Shown: positions 1 through 7,962, numbered from the stretch's first letter. The stretch: DNA of 25,176 nt from Micavibrio sp. UBA1672 (GCA_002320665.1 DCKO01000062.1:1-25176), one strand, 5' to 3'. Made by a program: numbers and translations. Notes: generated from the letters alone by a model not told the origin.

Positions 1-288
1 CAAAGTAGCGCGAATACGACCAGGATCACGAGAAAAATAAACTTGCATGGCATGACCGATACGGTCAAAACGTGCACCAATTTTGATATTCGCCGAGTTT
101 ATGATCTTGTCAAATTCATCATCACCGATGATTTGGCGGCTTCCTTCAACTTTAACGTAGGAGATAAGAGATCCGTCATTAGCAACTATCGTCGTTTCAT
201 TCTCCATAGTTTCAAGGTTAATGAATGTAGAAACGGATTGTCTGAATGCTTTTTGAAAGGGAGCAAGAAATTTGTCTGCAAAGCTCAT
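1..288 (-). CDS. icmB: IcmB/DotO, T4BSS ATPase (N-terminal 96 codons, cut by window edge)
   Basis: The reverse strand is open from an ATG at 288 through base 1, exactly 96 codons with no stop, so the gene continues off the left edge. The visible protein begins MSFADKFLAPF and contains GSLISYVKVEGSRQIIG followed by RFDRIGHAMQVYFSRDPGR. That resembles the N-terminal region of DotO/IcmB (TraU of IncI plasmids), the large VirB4-like cytoplasmic ATPase that docks on the inner-membrane side of the channel. The Walker motifs lie outside the window. Position supports the call strongly: it follows icmJ/dotN on the same strand, as in Legionella (icmJ-icmB). A 124-base gap (289-412) separates it from icmJ and holds a 10-bp palindrome, so it may have its own control. 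Confidence 0.85.
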   Translation of the reverse strand, partial: MSFADKFLAPFQKAFRQSVSTFINLETMENETTIVANDGSLISYVKVEGSRQIIGDDEFDKIINSANIKIGARFDRIGHAMQVYFSRDPGRIRATL

Positions 289-384
289 AGTTTTTAAAAT
301 CTGGTTCCTATGTTAATTATGCAAGAATTTACAGTATAGAAGCAGTAATTAATATAGCGTAGATATTTATGTTCGTATAGAAAA

Positions 385-394
385 CTTGTACAAG
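385..394. promoter_or_regulatory. Perfect 10-bp palindrome in the icmJ-icmB gap
   Basis: CTTGTACAAG is a perfect inverted repeat about 97 bases upstream of the icmB start, in an AT-rich gap between two genes of the same strand. It could be an operator. The TTGTAC half could also act as a poor -35 box for icmB, but no matching -10 at the right spacing is convincing. Palindromes of this length occur by chance, so the call rests on location only. Confidence 0.25.
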
Positions 395-412
395 AAAATT
401 GATTTTTTTTAT

Positions 413-1126
413 TTATGCTTGAATACGGTGATAAATATCAAACCATTTTTGCGGAGTTTTGCCGCCGAACGGACCATCTTTTGAACGCCAATATGCCAGC
501 ATTTGTGGAAATTGGTTAAATTCGAGATCAGCCTCTTTAATAATGCGCCGATCTAGTGGAAATAATCTTATCCCGTCAAGTTTGTTTTCTCTTTGCTCGT
601 AATGGTTATCATTCAGATAATCCTGAAGAACGGTTGCAAGGATATATGGATCATCTGTTCCGATTCTTTCGCGAATAACATCCCGTCTTTTCATAAGAGA
701 ATCTAATGCTTTGCGGGCTGCATCTGCAATTGGTCCTTGTGATATGCGGGCAACATAAATTGCGCGTGCTATATGATGCAGGTCACTTTGCTTGATCTCA
801 GGAAGCCAAAGTAAAACGCCTGAACGCATAGTGCTGACTTCGTCAAGGTGAAAGCATTGGTGGCAGAATATGCATGTCGTTTTCAAATTTTGTTCTGAAG
901 TATCCGTCTTGTCACCATTTAAAAATAGAACATCCTGATATTTTTTGGATTTAAAACCACAGCAATGACATGTGTAGTTATCTTTTTCGAAAATTTTATT
1001 CTTATCTTCTTTGGATAAAGAAGCTTTTCCTTTATGCGAAGAAGTAGAGCCGGATTTTCCGGCTCCACTCTTTATCTTTTTTCCAGACAATCTGGAAACG
1101 CTTAATGTAATGGATGAATAATCCAT
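413..1126 (-). CDS. icmJ: IcmJ/DotN, zinc-binding HNH-fold T4BSS coupling-complex protein
   Basis: A 237-residue soluble protein with no signal peptide or membrane segment. Residues 53-56 form a CxCC pair (a CxxC with an extra Cys) and residues 85-93 a CxxCxxCxH cluster, the arrangement of the zinc site in the HNH-like fold of DotN. In Legionella, DotN binds the coupling ATPase DotL (IcmO) and helps recruit substrates; it is not known to act as a nuclease. An HNH/McrA-like endonuclease is the alternative by fold, but the place between icmD and icmB decides for DotN. The reading frame stays open upstream to 1276 inside icmD. I chose the ATG at 1126 because AGGA lies six bases before it and it begins 14 bases after the icmD stop. 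About 30 extra residues (10-40, rich in Lys, Gly and Ser) precede the conserved part. Confidence 0.85.
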   Translation of the reverse strand: MDYSSITLSVSRLSGKKIKSGAGKSGSTSSHKGKASLSKEDKNKIFEKDNYTCHCCGFKSKKYQDVLFLNGDKTDTSEQNLKTTCIFCHQCFHLDEVSTMRSGVLLWLPEIKQSDLHHIARAIYVARISQGPIADAARKALDSLMKRRDVIRERIGTDDPYILATVLQDYLNDNHYEQRENKLDGIRLFPLDRRIIKEADLEFNQFPQMLAYWRSKDGPFGGKTPQKWFDIYHRIQA

Positions 1127-1140
1127 ACGTTGTCCTAATA

Positions 1141-1533
1141 TTAAGTACCAGTGTTGAACTGAACACCGTTTAGTGTAGCAGCAGATGCACCTAGACCAGT
1201 ACCTGTTGTTTCGAACATAGCTTCGAATACGATTGGAAGTGCGAACAAAGCACCACCAGCAGCAAGACGGATACAACCATCTTTCAAAGGTGTCTGTGTT
1301 GGGTTTTCAACGTGGTCTTTGATTTTCATGATACCAAGAACACCAAGAAGAATACCGAACATATAAGCCAGAGCTGAAAGAAGCGCAGGCAATGAACCGA
1401 TAGATGCTGTGATGTTAGATGCAATCGAGCTGAAGTTGTTACCACCAGCATGTGCTGTGCTTGAAGCGGCAATCATACCAGCTGTCATAGCTGCACCGAG
1501 TTTGTAGTAAGATGCTTTAGTTTTCTTGAACAT
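1141..1533 (-). CDS. icmD: IcmD/DotP, small T4BSS inner-membrane protein
   Basis: A 130-residue exported membrane protein: signal peptide 1-29 (cleavage probably after AHA), then one DotE/DotP unit at 48-108 with two hydrophobic segments around IKDHVENPTQT and the signature RLAAGGALFALP. This matches the IcmD/DotP (TraR-like) family in length and layout. An upstream ATG at 1560 gives nine more residues, but GAGGAGG (bases 1541-1547) lies seven bases before the ATG at 1533, which is far better. Codon use differs from the neighbours: GGT, GCT, CGT, AAC and ATC dominate, as in strongly expressed genes. With the strong ribosome site and a likely private promoter, this suggests high copy number relative to other core parts. 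It could be a subunit of a multimeric inner-membrane ring; its exact role is not established. Confidence 0.85.
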   Translation of the reverse strand: MFKKTKASYYKLGAAMTAGMIAASSTAHAGGNNFSSIASNITASIGSLPALLSALAYMFGILLGVLGIMKIKDHVENPTQTPLKDGCIRLAAGGALFALPIVFEAMFETTGTGLGASAATLNGVQFNTGT

Positions 1534-1540
1534 AATTGTT

Positions 1541-1547
1541 CCTCCTC
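1541..1547 (-). promoter_or_regulatory. Strong ribosome binding site that sets the icmD start
   Basis: On the minus strand GAGGAGG ends seven bases before the ATG at 1533. It is the best Shine-Dalgarno match seen in the window, and it lies downstream of the ATG at 1560, so it rules that longer start out. Confidence 0.75.
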
Positions 1548-1577
1548 TAAAATTAAACAATAGTTACTTACTTGATG

Positions 1578-1591
1578 ATTATACTATAGCA
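1578..1591 (-). promoter_or_regulatory. Probable icmD promoter with extended -10
   Basis: Reading the minus strand in the 101-base gap between the icmC-type gene and icmD, TGCTATAGT (extended -10 form TGnTATAnT) runs straight into a perfect TATAAT. No good TTGACA box lies upstream, which fits an extended -10 promoter. Poly-A stretches further upstream could act as an UP element. Transcription would start about 40 bases before the icmD ATG. Confidence 0.5.
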
Positions 1592-1598
1592 GGCCTGC
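1589..1598. promoter_or_regulatory. 10-bp palindrome overlapping the icmD promoter
   Basis: GCAGGCCTGC is a perfect inverted repeat, GC-rich in an AT-rich gap, just upstream of and touching the extended -10 element of icmD. The position is that of an operator that could block or position RNA polymerase. No protein is known for it. Confidence 0.35.
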
Positions 1599-1634
1599 CA
1601 TATTTATGCCACATTTTTTTCATTTTTTTTCATT

Positions 1635-3293
1635 TTAGGCAAATGTGACACCAAACGCAGTGATTCCAAGGGTTTGCTGGATGGCATTAAGGAGTGGGCC
1701 GAGATTAACAGCCAGAACTCCACCAATTATATGGGTCATAGCAACCATAATTGATGCTTGTTGTTGTCCTTCTGCCACATTTCTTATGATGAATAGACCG
1801 CGGGCAAAACTTATGATTCCGATAATAAACATGAATCTTAATACTGCGTCGATCACATTATAGGTTGCATTGGTCTCCGCCACAGTCATACCGCCGGCGT
1901 AAGTCAATGTTGCGGTGGTTTCTGTTGCGACCGGGTTGAAACCGGCACCACCAAACATAGTTGATGTAAAGGCGCGCATAATAACGTTGGCAGACATAAG
2001 CAAGCCAGCAATGACAAAAGTTGTTACTGTGCCTATACCACCAGGTCCTCGAGGTCCATCCTGAGCTGTTTTGATAAGTCTGGAGATACCAATCATAGTG
2101 AGTATCAATCCGGCAACAAAACAGAAGAAATTCCATACAACGTGCGTTGGCCCAAGTACATCAGCCATGAAACAGCCTAATGCTTCGTCCAGACCATTGG
2201 TCGTGGCACAGGTCAAAGTTCCGCTTGTACCGGTATTTGTACCAAGTATAGTTGCTGCTCCGACGGTTACTGGTGTCATCGTAGTTTGCAGGGCGGAGCC
2301 AACGAGTGGAAATGCAAAAAATGCACCGCCGGCAATAAGGCGTGTTACACCTTCGGATAATTTGGTCTGAGACGGATTTAAAACATGGTCTCTAACTTTC
2401 AATATACCCCAGATACCAAATATTAAACCTAGAAGGTAAGCAATGCCTGTCAGGAAGTTTGGTAATAAGAAGGAGTGCGCCATTGTATGACAAATTACGC
2501 CACCAACAGTATTGCCACCAAGGCCGAATGCTGCAAGACATTCTGGAATACCAGCATTTTCTGACGAAATAAGGAAGGAAACGCCTGTGTATATACTTGC
2601 AGCGAAATCTAGCAGTCCGCCAGTACCGGCAATTGTTGTGTACATGGCTTCGAAGACAGTGGGGAGAGCAAATAAAGCGCCACCAGTCAGCAACCGCATA
2701 ACAGGCTCTTTGATTGTAACCCGATCTGGTTCATCAACATGCTCTTTCAGTCGCAATACACCGCTAAATGTTACAATAAGGCCCAAGAGATAGCCTAAAA
2801 CTGCAATCAAAGCAGGTAACTCGTCTGTAAAAATGTCAATATTAGCTAATATAGCATTAAAGTCTGTACCAATAGTACCAAACACAGAAAGTATACCTAA
2901 TGTACCACTAACAAAGCCCATAAAATTAGTTGCATCTGTTGTCGGGTCAAAAGTGGAGGCCGCACCGCCATTAATTGTTACATTGACGGTTTCATAGATC
3001 ATCGGCAGAGCAAAAAAGGCACCGCCTACAAAAAAGCGTATAATGGCAGCGCGTAAAGGCGGGCGCGTAGAAATAGTTTCTGGGGTACTGACGTGTTCAA
3101 GTGTCTTAAAAACCCCCAGAACACCGAATAGAATGCCCATCAGATAAGCCGAAGCAGATATTAATGCGGGTAAAGTCGTTGTCGAGTCAGCAATGTTTTC
3201 AGCTACGTCTTCTGCACCAGTTTGTGCAAGAGCAGCAAAGCTGAAAAGAAAAAATCCCCAGAAAATACCAAAAGCCGAAAGATATTGCTTCAT
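1635..3293 (-). CDS. icmC: Expanded IcmC/DotE-type membrane protein with five tandem DotE/DotP units
   Basis: A 552-residue polytopic inner-membrane protein with a signal-like first segment (1-23). Its body is a chain of units, each two hydrophobic segments around a short polar loop. Units at 40-103, 158-222 and 277-340 are clear (LPALI...GYLLG, K/R-x-HV...P, GGAxFALP). Those at 384-447 and 480-543 are degenerate. By eye about half of 49 ungapped positions of unit 3 match the single unit of the neighbouring IcmD. The last unit (ISFARGLFIIRN...HIIGGVLAVN) looks most like the C-terminus of ordinary IcmC/DotE. Legionella IcmC is under 200 residues, so this is nearly three times longer and looks like repeated duplication or fusion of the IcmC/IcmD/IcmV family. 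Its position between icmG and icmD is that of icmC. GGAC precedes the ATG by three bases. Confidence 0.75.
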   Translation of the reverse strand: MKQYLSAFGIFWGFFLFSFAALAQTGAEDVAENIADSTTTLPALISASAYLMGILFGVLGVFKTLEHVSTPETISTRPPLRAAIIRFFVGGAFFALPMIYETVNVTINGGAASTFDPTTDATNFMGFVSGTLGILSVFGTIGTDFNAILANIDIFTDELPALIAVLGYLLGLIVTFSGVLRLKEHVDEPDRVTIKEPVMRLLTGGALFALPTVFEAMYTTIAGTGGLLDFAASIYTGVSFLISSENAGIPECLAAFGLGGNTVGGVICHTMAHSFLLPNFLTGIAYLLGLIFGIWGILKVRDHVLNPSQTKLSEGVTRLIAGGAFFAFPLVGSALQTTMTPVTVGAATILGTNTGTSGTLTCATTNGLDEALGCFMADVLGPTHVVWNFFCFVAGLILTMIGISRLIKTAQDGPRGPGGIGTVTTFVIAGLLMSANVIMRAFTSTMFGGAGFNPVATETTATLTYAGGMTVAETNATYNVIDAVLRFMFIIGIISFARGLFIIRNVAEGQQQASIMVAMTHIIGGVLAVNLGPLLNAIQQTLGITAFGVTFA

Positions 3294-3411
3294 ATGTCCG
3301 CACCATAAATTAGTTTAAGTCACTTAACATTACATCATAATTTACATACAAACTGCAAATATTTCATTACTTTTTATGTAATTTTTATAAAAAATGACAG
3401 TTTTTGGTGAT

Positions 3412-4692
3412 TTATTGGGTTACAGAACCCATAGTGCCCTTAACGATCCATTTGCCGGAAACTTTAGAGATCGATTCGATTTTTCCAAGGCCAGATACAA
3501 AATAACCGACTTCTACAGACTTGGTTTCTCCCGAGCGTTTATTATAAATAACGGCTCTTCCTGTTTGCGCAGAGCGTAAGACCCAATCGGAAGCTTTATA
3601 GGTATATTTTTTTACTACAGTGGATTTTTCTTCTGGTTTTGATTTTTCCTTTTGAGCCGGAGCTTGAGCTGGAGCAGGTTTTTCTGCTTTTTTCACAGGT
3701 TCTACAGTCTTAGGTTCCTTTTTTTCTTTTTGAGGCGCTGGTTTTTGCTCGCTTTTTGCCACTTGTTTTGGGTTTTTAGACGCTGTGATCGGCATCTCTA
3801 CTTCTTGATCTTTTATATCTTTATCAAGTCCCATTACTGGTTCTGGACTGGATTCAATGATTTTTGTAGGCATTTCAGTGCTCAAAGTATCTTCCAGCGA
3901 TGTAGTCTGATTTTGAGCATTATCTAGAGCCTTAGCTGCTATATTATGTTCTATTTCTGTTTTCTGAAGCATTACATCTTCTTCAAGCATTTCTGGCGAT
4001 TTTTCTGTCGTCTCTGAGTTGCTATCGCTTTCGGCTGAGAAGGGTGTAACGAATGGATCCAGAGATTGTGCAAGGTTTGATTCGTCTTCAGATGTTCCTT
4101 CAGACTGATCAATAGGCATTTCTATTTCTTGTGACTGCTCGTTTTCGAATGCATCAAGTTGTGCTAATTCTGTGTTTGCAATTAAATCCGGTGCCGGCAT
4201 AGGGGTTAAAATATTAGATTCAACAGTTTCATGTTTTGTAACAGGTGTAGCTTTTGTATTTTGTGTGCTTGGTGTGGGGCCATCTTGTTCCGAATTTTGG
4301 TTTTGTTGCGCGAAGGGGTCATTATTATCTGCTTGTTTTTCCACATTACTGACAGGATCAATATTTCCTTTATCTTGTTCGGGCATAACATTTTGAACGA
4401 CCGGAGGCAAATTACCTTCATTTTGCATTTGCTGAATGTACCAGAATGCCCCACCTCCTGTTATGGCTGCAAGAATAAGCAGTACCAAGAGGGGGAAAAG
4501 TATGGACTTTTTCTTATCTGATTTTTTCGGCGGGGCAGAAAGCTCAGAAGCAGAATCTTCATCTAAAAACGAATCATCATCCCAATCCTCATCAGAGAGG
4601 TCATCATCCCAAGATTCATCGGTTACAGCATCATCAAGTGATTCTGTATCTTCAATTAAATCATCATTATCAGGTGTATCGGGCTTAGACAT
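3412..4692 (-). CDS. icmG: IcmG/DotF-like bitopic T4BSS envelope protein
   Basis: 426 residues: a very acidic N-terminal cytoplasmic part (1-50, repeated ESWDDD/EDWDDD stretches), a basic stretch (56-62), one transmembrane helix (about 64-86), a long Glu/Pro/Lys/Gln-rich periplasmic linker (90-360) and a small C-terminal domain (about 365-426). The C-terminal domain has several predicted beta strands (WVLRSAQTGRAVIY, SVEVGYFVSGLGKIESI, GKWIVKGTMGSV). This is the layout of DotF/IcmG (TraP), which binds DotG and whose end domain resembles the GspC/PilP homology region. Legionella IcmG is about 270 residues, so the linker is expanded. Sequence similarity outside the layout is weak and the call leans on its place between icmE and icmC. 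AAGG lies just upstream of the ATG; 12 bases separate it from icmE. Confidence 0.7.
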   Translation of the reverse strand: MSKPDTPDNDDLIEDTESLDDAVTDESWDDDLSDEDWDDDSFLDEDSASELSAPPKKSDKKKSILFPLLVLLILAAITGGGAFWYIQQMQNEGNLPPVVQNVMPEQDKGNIDPVSNVEKQADNNDPFAQQNQNSEQDGPTPSTQNTKATPVTKHETVESNILTPMPAPDLIANTELAQLDAFENEQSQEIEMPIDQSEGTSEDESNLAQSLDPFVTPFSAESDSNSETTEKSPEMLEEDVMLQKTEIEHNIAAKALDNAQNQTTSLEDTLSTEMPTKIIESSPEPVMGLDKDIKDQEVEMPITASKNPKQVAKSEQKPAPQKEKKEPKTVEPVKKAEKPAPAQAPAQKEKSKPEEKSTVVKKYTYKASDWVLRSAQTGRAVIYNKRSGETKSVEVGYFVSGLGKIESISKVSGKWIVKGTMGSVTQ

Positions 4693-4704
4693 GTACCTTT
4701 AATA

Positions 4705-5970
4705 TTATATATCGGACTCTTCGTCAACTACCGGTTCGGTGAATAAAACACCCATAGGTGTTCCAGCATGAATAATGACTGTAGGGTCTACATCTGCAAT
4801 GTCATCAATTATTTCTGTAATTTCATCAGCAGCTTCCTGAACCCCTGTTGCTACTTCTTGATCGTTAGAGGATTCTTCTTCTGTTTCTATGACGGTGTCG
4901 CCTGATACTGTTACGTCGGTTCTACCAGAATCTGCAATCGCCGATGCAAAACCACTGATAAACGCGGAAGCGGCGGGCAAAACAATGCGTTTAAAGTAAT
5001 GATTGTTTACCTCAGTTGCCATAGCAGCGAGCGTTGTATCAGGATTTAGCATAATAGCATTAATTGAAACATCTTTACCGTTAACAACTGCTTTTGAAAA
5101 AGTGACAACCAAATACTTGTCTTCTTTCACCGAAAACGAGCCTAAAATCCTGCTTCCTTTGAGGGGGCCTGTTAAAAGAAGAGCCATAACAGGAGCTTCA
5201 TCAACATCAGAATTGGCCTCTAGAAGCATCTGTGCATACTCAATTGTTCCAGTTGGAATAATAATTGTTTCTTCGGTATCTTCTTCGAAAGGTTGTGCAG
5301 TTCCGTTGGGGCCCGCACCACCTGTGCCACCAGCGCCACCCGCACCTGTACCACCATTGCCTTCATCTTCGTAGTCTACCAGACCAACATAAGTCATTCT
5401 TTTCTTGCCATCTCTACGCGAAAGAACCGATTCCATTTGCGCAATCATAGATTCAGAAAGTTTTTTAATTGCTTCATTTTGTTGTTCAGAGTCTAGAACA
5501 GTTACAGCTTCGACTGCCTGTCTTTCACGCATTTCGCGTTCAACACGCTCTTCTTGAATTCTTCTCCATTTATGCAAAGGGTCTTCTTCACGGACTTTTT
5601 CCTCAGGCATTTGTAAGCGCTCTTCAGGCGTTTCAATTGGAACCGGGATCGCGCTTTCACCTTTTGCGATAGCTCTTTCAAGAATTTCCTCGTTTTTCTC
5701 TTCGACAGCTTCAACATAGGCCGGTGTTGCCTTATCTGTTCCAGGTGGGGCAGTAACCTTGGATCCACCAGGCATCATAGATACATTTTCTTCCTCGGCC
5801 TCGCCACCAAATAAGTATGCTATTAATATAATTACACCAACAGCCAAAACTACAATACCGACTTTTGCAGCAGGATTTGTTCTGATTACATCTCCGAAAC
5901 TGGACTTTTGGACAAATTCATCGAATTCACCGTCTTCGCCAATTACTTCTTCATCTAGATCATCATTCAT
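4705..5970 (-). CDS. icmE: IcmE/DotG, VirB10-like T4BSS core channel protein (short form)
   Basis: 421 residues: acidic cytoplasmic N-terminus, one transmembrane helix at about 36-54, a charged likely coiled-coil stretch (85-185), a Gly-rich hinge (204-224), and a C-terminal VirB10/TrbI-like domain from about 236. Visible signs of that domain are IIIPTGTIEYAQML, LLTGPLKGSRILGSF and AIMLNPDTTLAAMATEVNNHY, ending in TPMGVLFTEPV. DotG (TraO) spans both membranes and links the outer-membrane DotC/D/H complex to the inner membrane. The Legionella protein is over 1000 residues because of a long repeat region; here that region is absent, closer to plasmid TraO. Its start overlaps the end of icmK by 8 bases (ATGAATGA), so the two are translationally coupled. 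Confidence 0.9.
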   Translation of the reverse strand: MNDDLDEEVIGEDGEFDEFVQKSSFGDVIRTNPAAKVGIVVLAVGVIILIAYLFGGEAEEENVSMMPGGSKVTAPPGTDKATPAYVEAVEEKNEEILERAIAKGESAIPVPIETPEERLQMPEEKVREEDPLHKWRRIQEERVEREMRERQAVEAVTVLDSEQQNEAIKKLSESMIAQMESVLSRRDGKKRMTYVGLVDYEDEGNGGTGAGGAGGTGGAGPNGTAQPFEEDTEETIIIPTGTIEYAQMLLEANSDVDEAPVMALLLTGPLKGSRILGSFSVKEDKYLVVTFSKAVVNGKDVSINAIMLNPDTTLAAMATEVNNHYFKRIVLPAASAFISGFASAIADSGRTDVTVSGDTVIETEEESSNDQEVATGVQEAADEITEIIDDIADVDPTVIIHAGTPMGVLFTEPVVDEESDI

Positions 5971-7006
5971 CTAACAAACCCTCGCCTTCACTCGCAGAAA
6001 GATATACTCGAACCATACGCCCCTTATCGGAAAGCAAAATGACAGGCGTTTCCTCAAGAGCATAAACTTTTGTACCATCAGCTGATGTTACTGAACTATC
6101 CCAAGCCGGAGATAATAATGTTAAAGGCGTTCTTACATATGTTAGTCCGTTATATATGTAGGCTGTTGTTCGCCCATCTGTGCCTCTTACATCCAGAGGC
6201 TCAGCATCTTCAGGTAACACACCACTGAGTGCTTGTGACATATCAGGGTCACCAGCAGCCAGCTTGATACCCGTATCAATCAGTGATGCTTTAGCATAAG
6301 GTCCGTTACCGGGTACAATGGCATCAAAACGATAATGGACAGAGTCTCTAGCTGTTTCCATAGTCAAAATAATGGGTGTATCCAAATTCACCAATCTCAA
6401 GGAAATATTTCCATGTGCAAATTCACCTTCAGGTGAAATACGTAGCAAGTGGGTGAATTCTTTGGCGCTATCTTCCTGAATAAGGAATTCTCCTACCCAA
6501 CTCATATCTTCAATGGGCCATGGCTCTCCAGAACTATCCAAGATACTTAGCGTTGTCACATAACCAAAGGCCATCCTTACTGTCAGAGGTGCAGCCCCAG
6601 GGTCAAGCGACACATTCTGCACAACAGATTCTGGACGGGGATTGGGATATACTGGTGTGTTTGTTGATTCAATTGTTCTATCGTAACGTTCCAAAAGCTC
6701 TCTTATTTCAGAAGGTCTTAGTGGAAGCAATTGATCCATTGCTTTTTCAAAAGCTTCGCGTCTGAAATCCTGTTCCAGCTCATCTGAAGTTTTTTCAAAG
6801 CCCAGCCCACTATCATCAAAACCGAACATTTCTTCGGTTGCAGCGTTAGCGTCAAGAGCCTGACTTTCAGATGGCAAACCATCTTGAGCTTCTTGCGCAT
6901 ATACAGTAACAGGCACCGCGAAAACTCCGATGCATGCTAATGATAATCCGAATTTTTTCATAAAAGTGGACGGCTGTCCGGTAAGGAAATCGTATTTGTA
7001 TTTCAT
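5963..7006 (-). CDS. icmK: IcmK/DotH, VirB9-like outer-membrane core protein
   Basis: 347 residues with a Sec signal peptide ending at about 37 (VTVYA then QEAQ). The conserved DotH/TraN domain is at about 125-340: NVSLDPGAAPLTVRMAFGYV, TTLSILDSSGEPWPI, SLRLVNLDTPIILTM and a final beta-rich part. DotH joins DotC and DotD in the outer-membrane disc of the T4BSS. Length is close to that of Legionella DotH (about 360). The signal peptide has an unusually long leader. A second ATG at 6961 would give a normal one, but it lacks a ribosome site, whereas AGGA precedes the ATG at 7006, so I kept the longer form. It is followed by icmE with an 8-base overlap and preceded by icmL after 116 bases. Confidence 0.9.
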   Translation of the reverse strand: MKYKYDFLTGQPSTFMKKFGLSLACIGVFAVPVTVYAQEAQDGLPSESQALDANAATEEMFGFDDSGLGFEKTSDELEQDFRREAFEKAMDQLLPLRPSEIRELLERYDRTIESTNTPVYPNPRPESVVQNVSLDPGAAPLTVRMAFGYVTTLSILDSSGEPWPIEDMSWVGEFLIQEDSAKEFTHLLRISPEGEFAHGNISLRLVNLDTPIILTMETARDSVHYRFDAIVPGNGPYAKASLIDTGIKLAAGDPDMSQALSGVLPEDAEPLDVRGTDGRTTAYIYNGLTYVRTPLTLLSPAWDSSVTSADGTKVYALEETPVILLSDKGRMVRVYLSASEGEGLLDE

Positions 7007-7122
7007 GAATCCTATCTAACCCAGATACTCTAAAACAAAGCTACTCTACTATGTAATAATATAAATGTCACGCATTATCAACATGATGTGGAAAATAATG
7101 CAAGAAAACGATTCATAAAAGT

Positions 7123-7827
7123 TTAACCTCCGGTGGCAATCCACTGCTCAATACCAACACCATTGGCGCTTTCAAGTCGTGGAACGCGGACCACAACAAC
7201 AGTTACTACCAGACCTGAATTTTGTGCATTTGCGCCGGATTGGTATGTTAGGGCCAGAGGAATTTCAACAACCCATTGCCAGCGCCCTGCAACCAGCCCC
7301 TGTGATCTAAGGATGGGAGCGCCTCTTGGTGCCGAGCTGAGAACTTGTTGGTTAGCCTCCATCATTTCAATAATCCTCGACCTATTTAAGGCTTGCGTGA
7401 AGCTTTCCCACCCCCTCTTTGTGAAGTTTCTGGAAGATTCTTGCAACCGTCTCCGGTAGTCGTTAAATCCGAATGTCATAACTTCGGTTGTGGCTTGTGC
7501 AACCCATGACATTAGGGCGGGCGTACTCAAGTTTGGTTGGCTGAGTGGTACCATAGGCATCAGTCGACCATCTTCCGTTGTTGCAAAGTAATAATGGTTT
7601 GGTTGATGGATGTGTACCACATAAAACATGATCAGAATTAATCCGACAATGATCAGCATCTGCAACATTGCAATTTTCAGGAGGCTGCGATACCCATCTC
7701 TGTAAAACTCGTTTCGGATGACAACCGTTCCCAAGCCAGATGTATCAGAGTCCTTTGCTTGACCTGCAGATTCTTGACTGGGATTGCTCGAGTTTGGTGT
7801 GTCGTCTTTCTTTTTTTTCTTTAGCAT
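7123..7827 (-). CDS. icmL: IcmL/DotI, VirB8-like inner-membrane T4BSS protein
   Basis: 234 residues: lysine-rich start (3-7), a conserved VIRNEFYRDGYRSLLK segment (36-51), a transmembrane helix (about 51-72), then a periplasmic NTF2/VirB8-like domain ending in VVVVRVPRLESANGVGIEQWIA. This ending (VRVP ... GI-Q-IA) and the RNxFYRDxYR motif are typical of DotI/IcmL (TraM), which forms an inner-membrane ring with its partner DotJ. No dotJ lies next to it here. It is the first gene of the minus-strand icmL-to-icmB block and is divergent from the paralog array across a 193-base gap that should hold its promoter. GGAAC precedes the start by a few bases. Confidence 0.9.
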   Translation of the reverse strand: MLKKKKKDDTPNSSNPSQESAGQAKDSDTSGLGTVVIRNEFYRDGYRSLLKIAMLQMLIIVGLILIMFYVVHIHQPNHYYFATTEDGRLMPMVPLSQPNLSTPALMSWVAQATTEVMTFGFNDYRRRLQESSRNFTKRGWESFTQALNRSRIIEMMEANQQVLSSAPRGAPILRSQGLVAGRWQWVVEIPLALTYQSGANAQNSGLVVTVVVVRVPRLESANGVGIEQWIATGG

Positions 7828-7962
7828 GCCATGTTCCGGTGGTTGATGTATTTATCTCAATGATACGATAACATTATTAATAATATAGATTTTGTAACAA
7901 AAAATTAAATTTAACAATAGTGATCGTCATCTTTTTTAATTTACATTTTGTTCCTATTAAAG

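Noticed and set aside
43..297. Plus-strand open frame over the icmB fragment
   Set aside because: The minus strand of the same stretch encodes a recognisable DotO/IcmB N-terminus; the plus-strand frame is its shadow.
413..1126. Calling the zinc-cluster protein an HNH restriction endonuclease
   Set aside because: The fold may be shared, but position in the icmD-icmJ-icmB row and the C-x2-C-x2-CFH cluster fit DotN; no typical catalytic HNH triad was seen.
1127..1276. Upstream in-frame extension of icmJ to 1276
   Set aside because: It lies wholly in antisense to the well-supported icmD gene, reads as Cys/Trp/Arg-rich nonsense, and a good ribosome site precedes the ATG at 1126.
4231..5374. Plus-strand Ser-rich or Val-rich open frames opposite icmG and icmE
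   Set aside because: They are products of the acidic and Gly-rich codon bias of the real minus-strand genes, with no ribosome sites or family marks.
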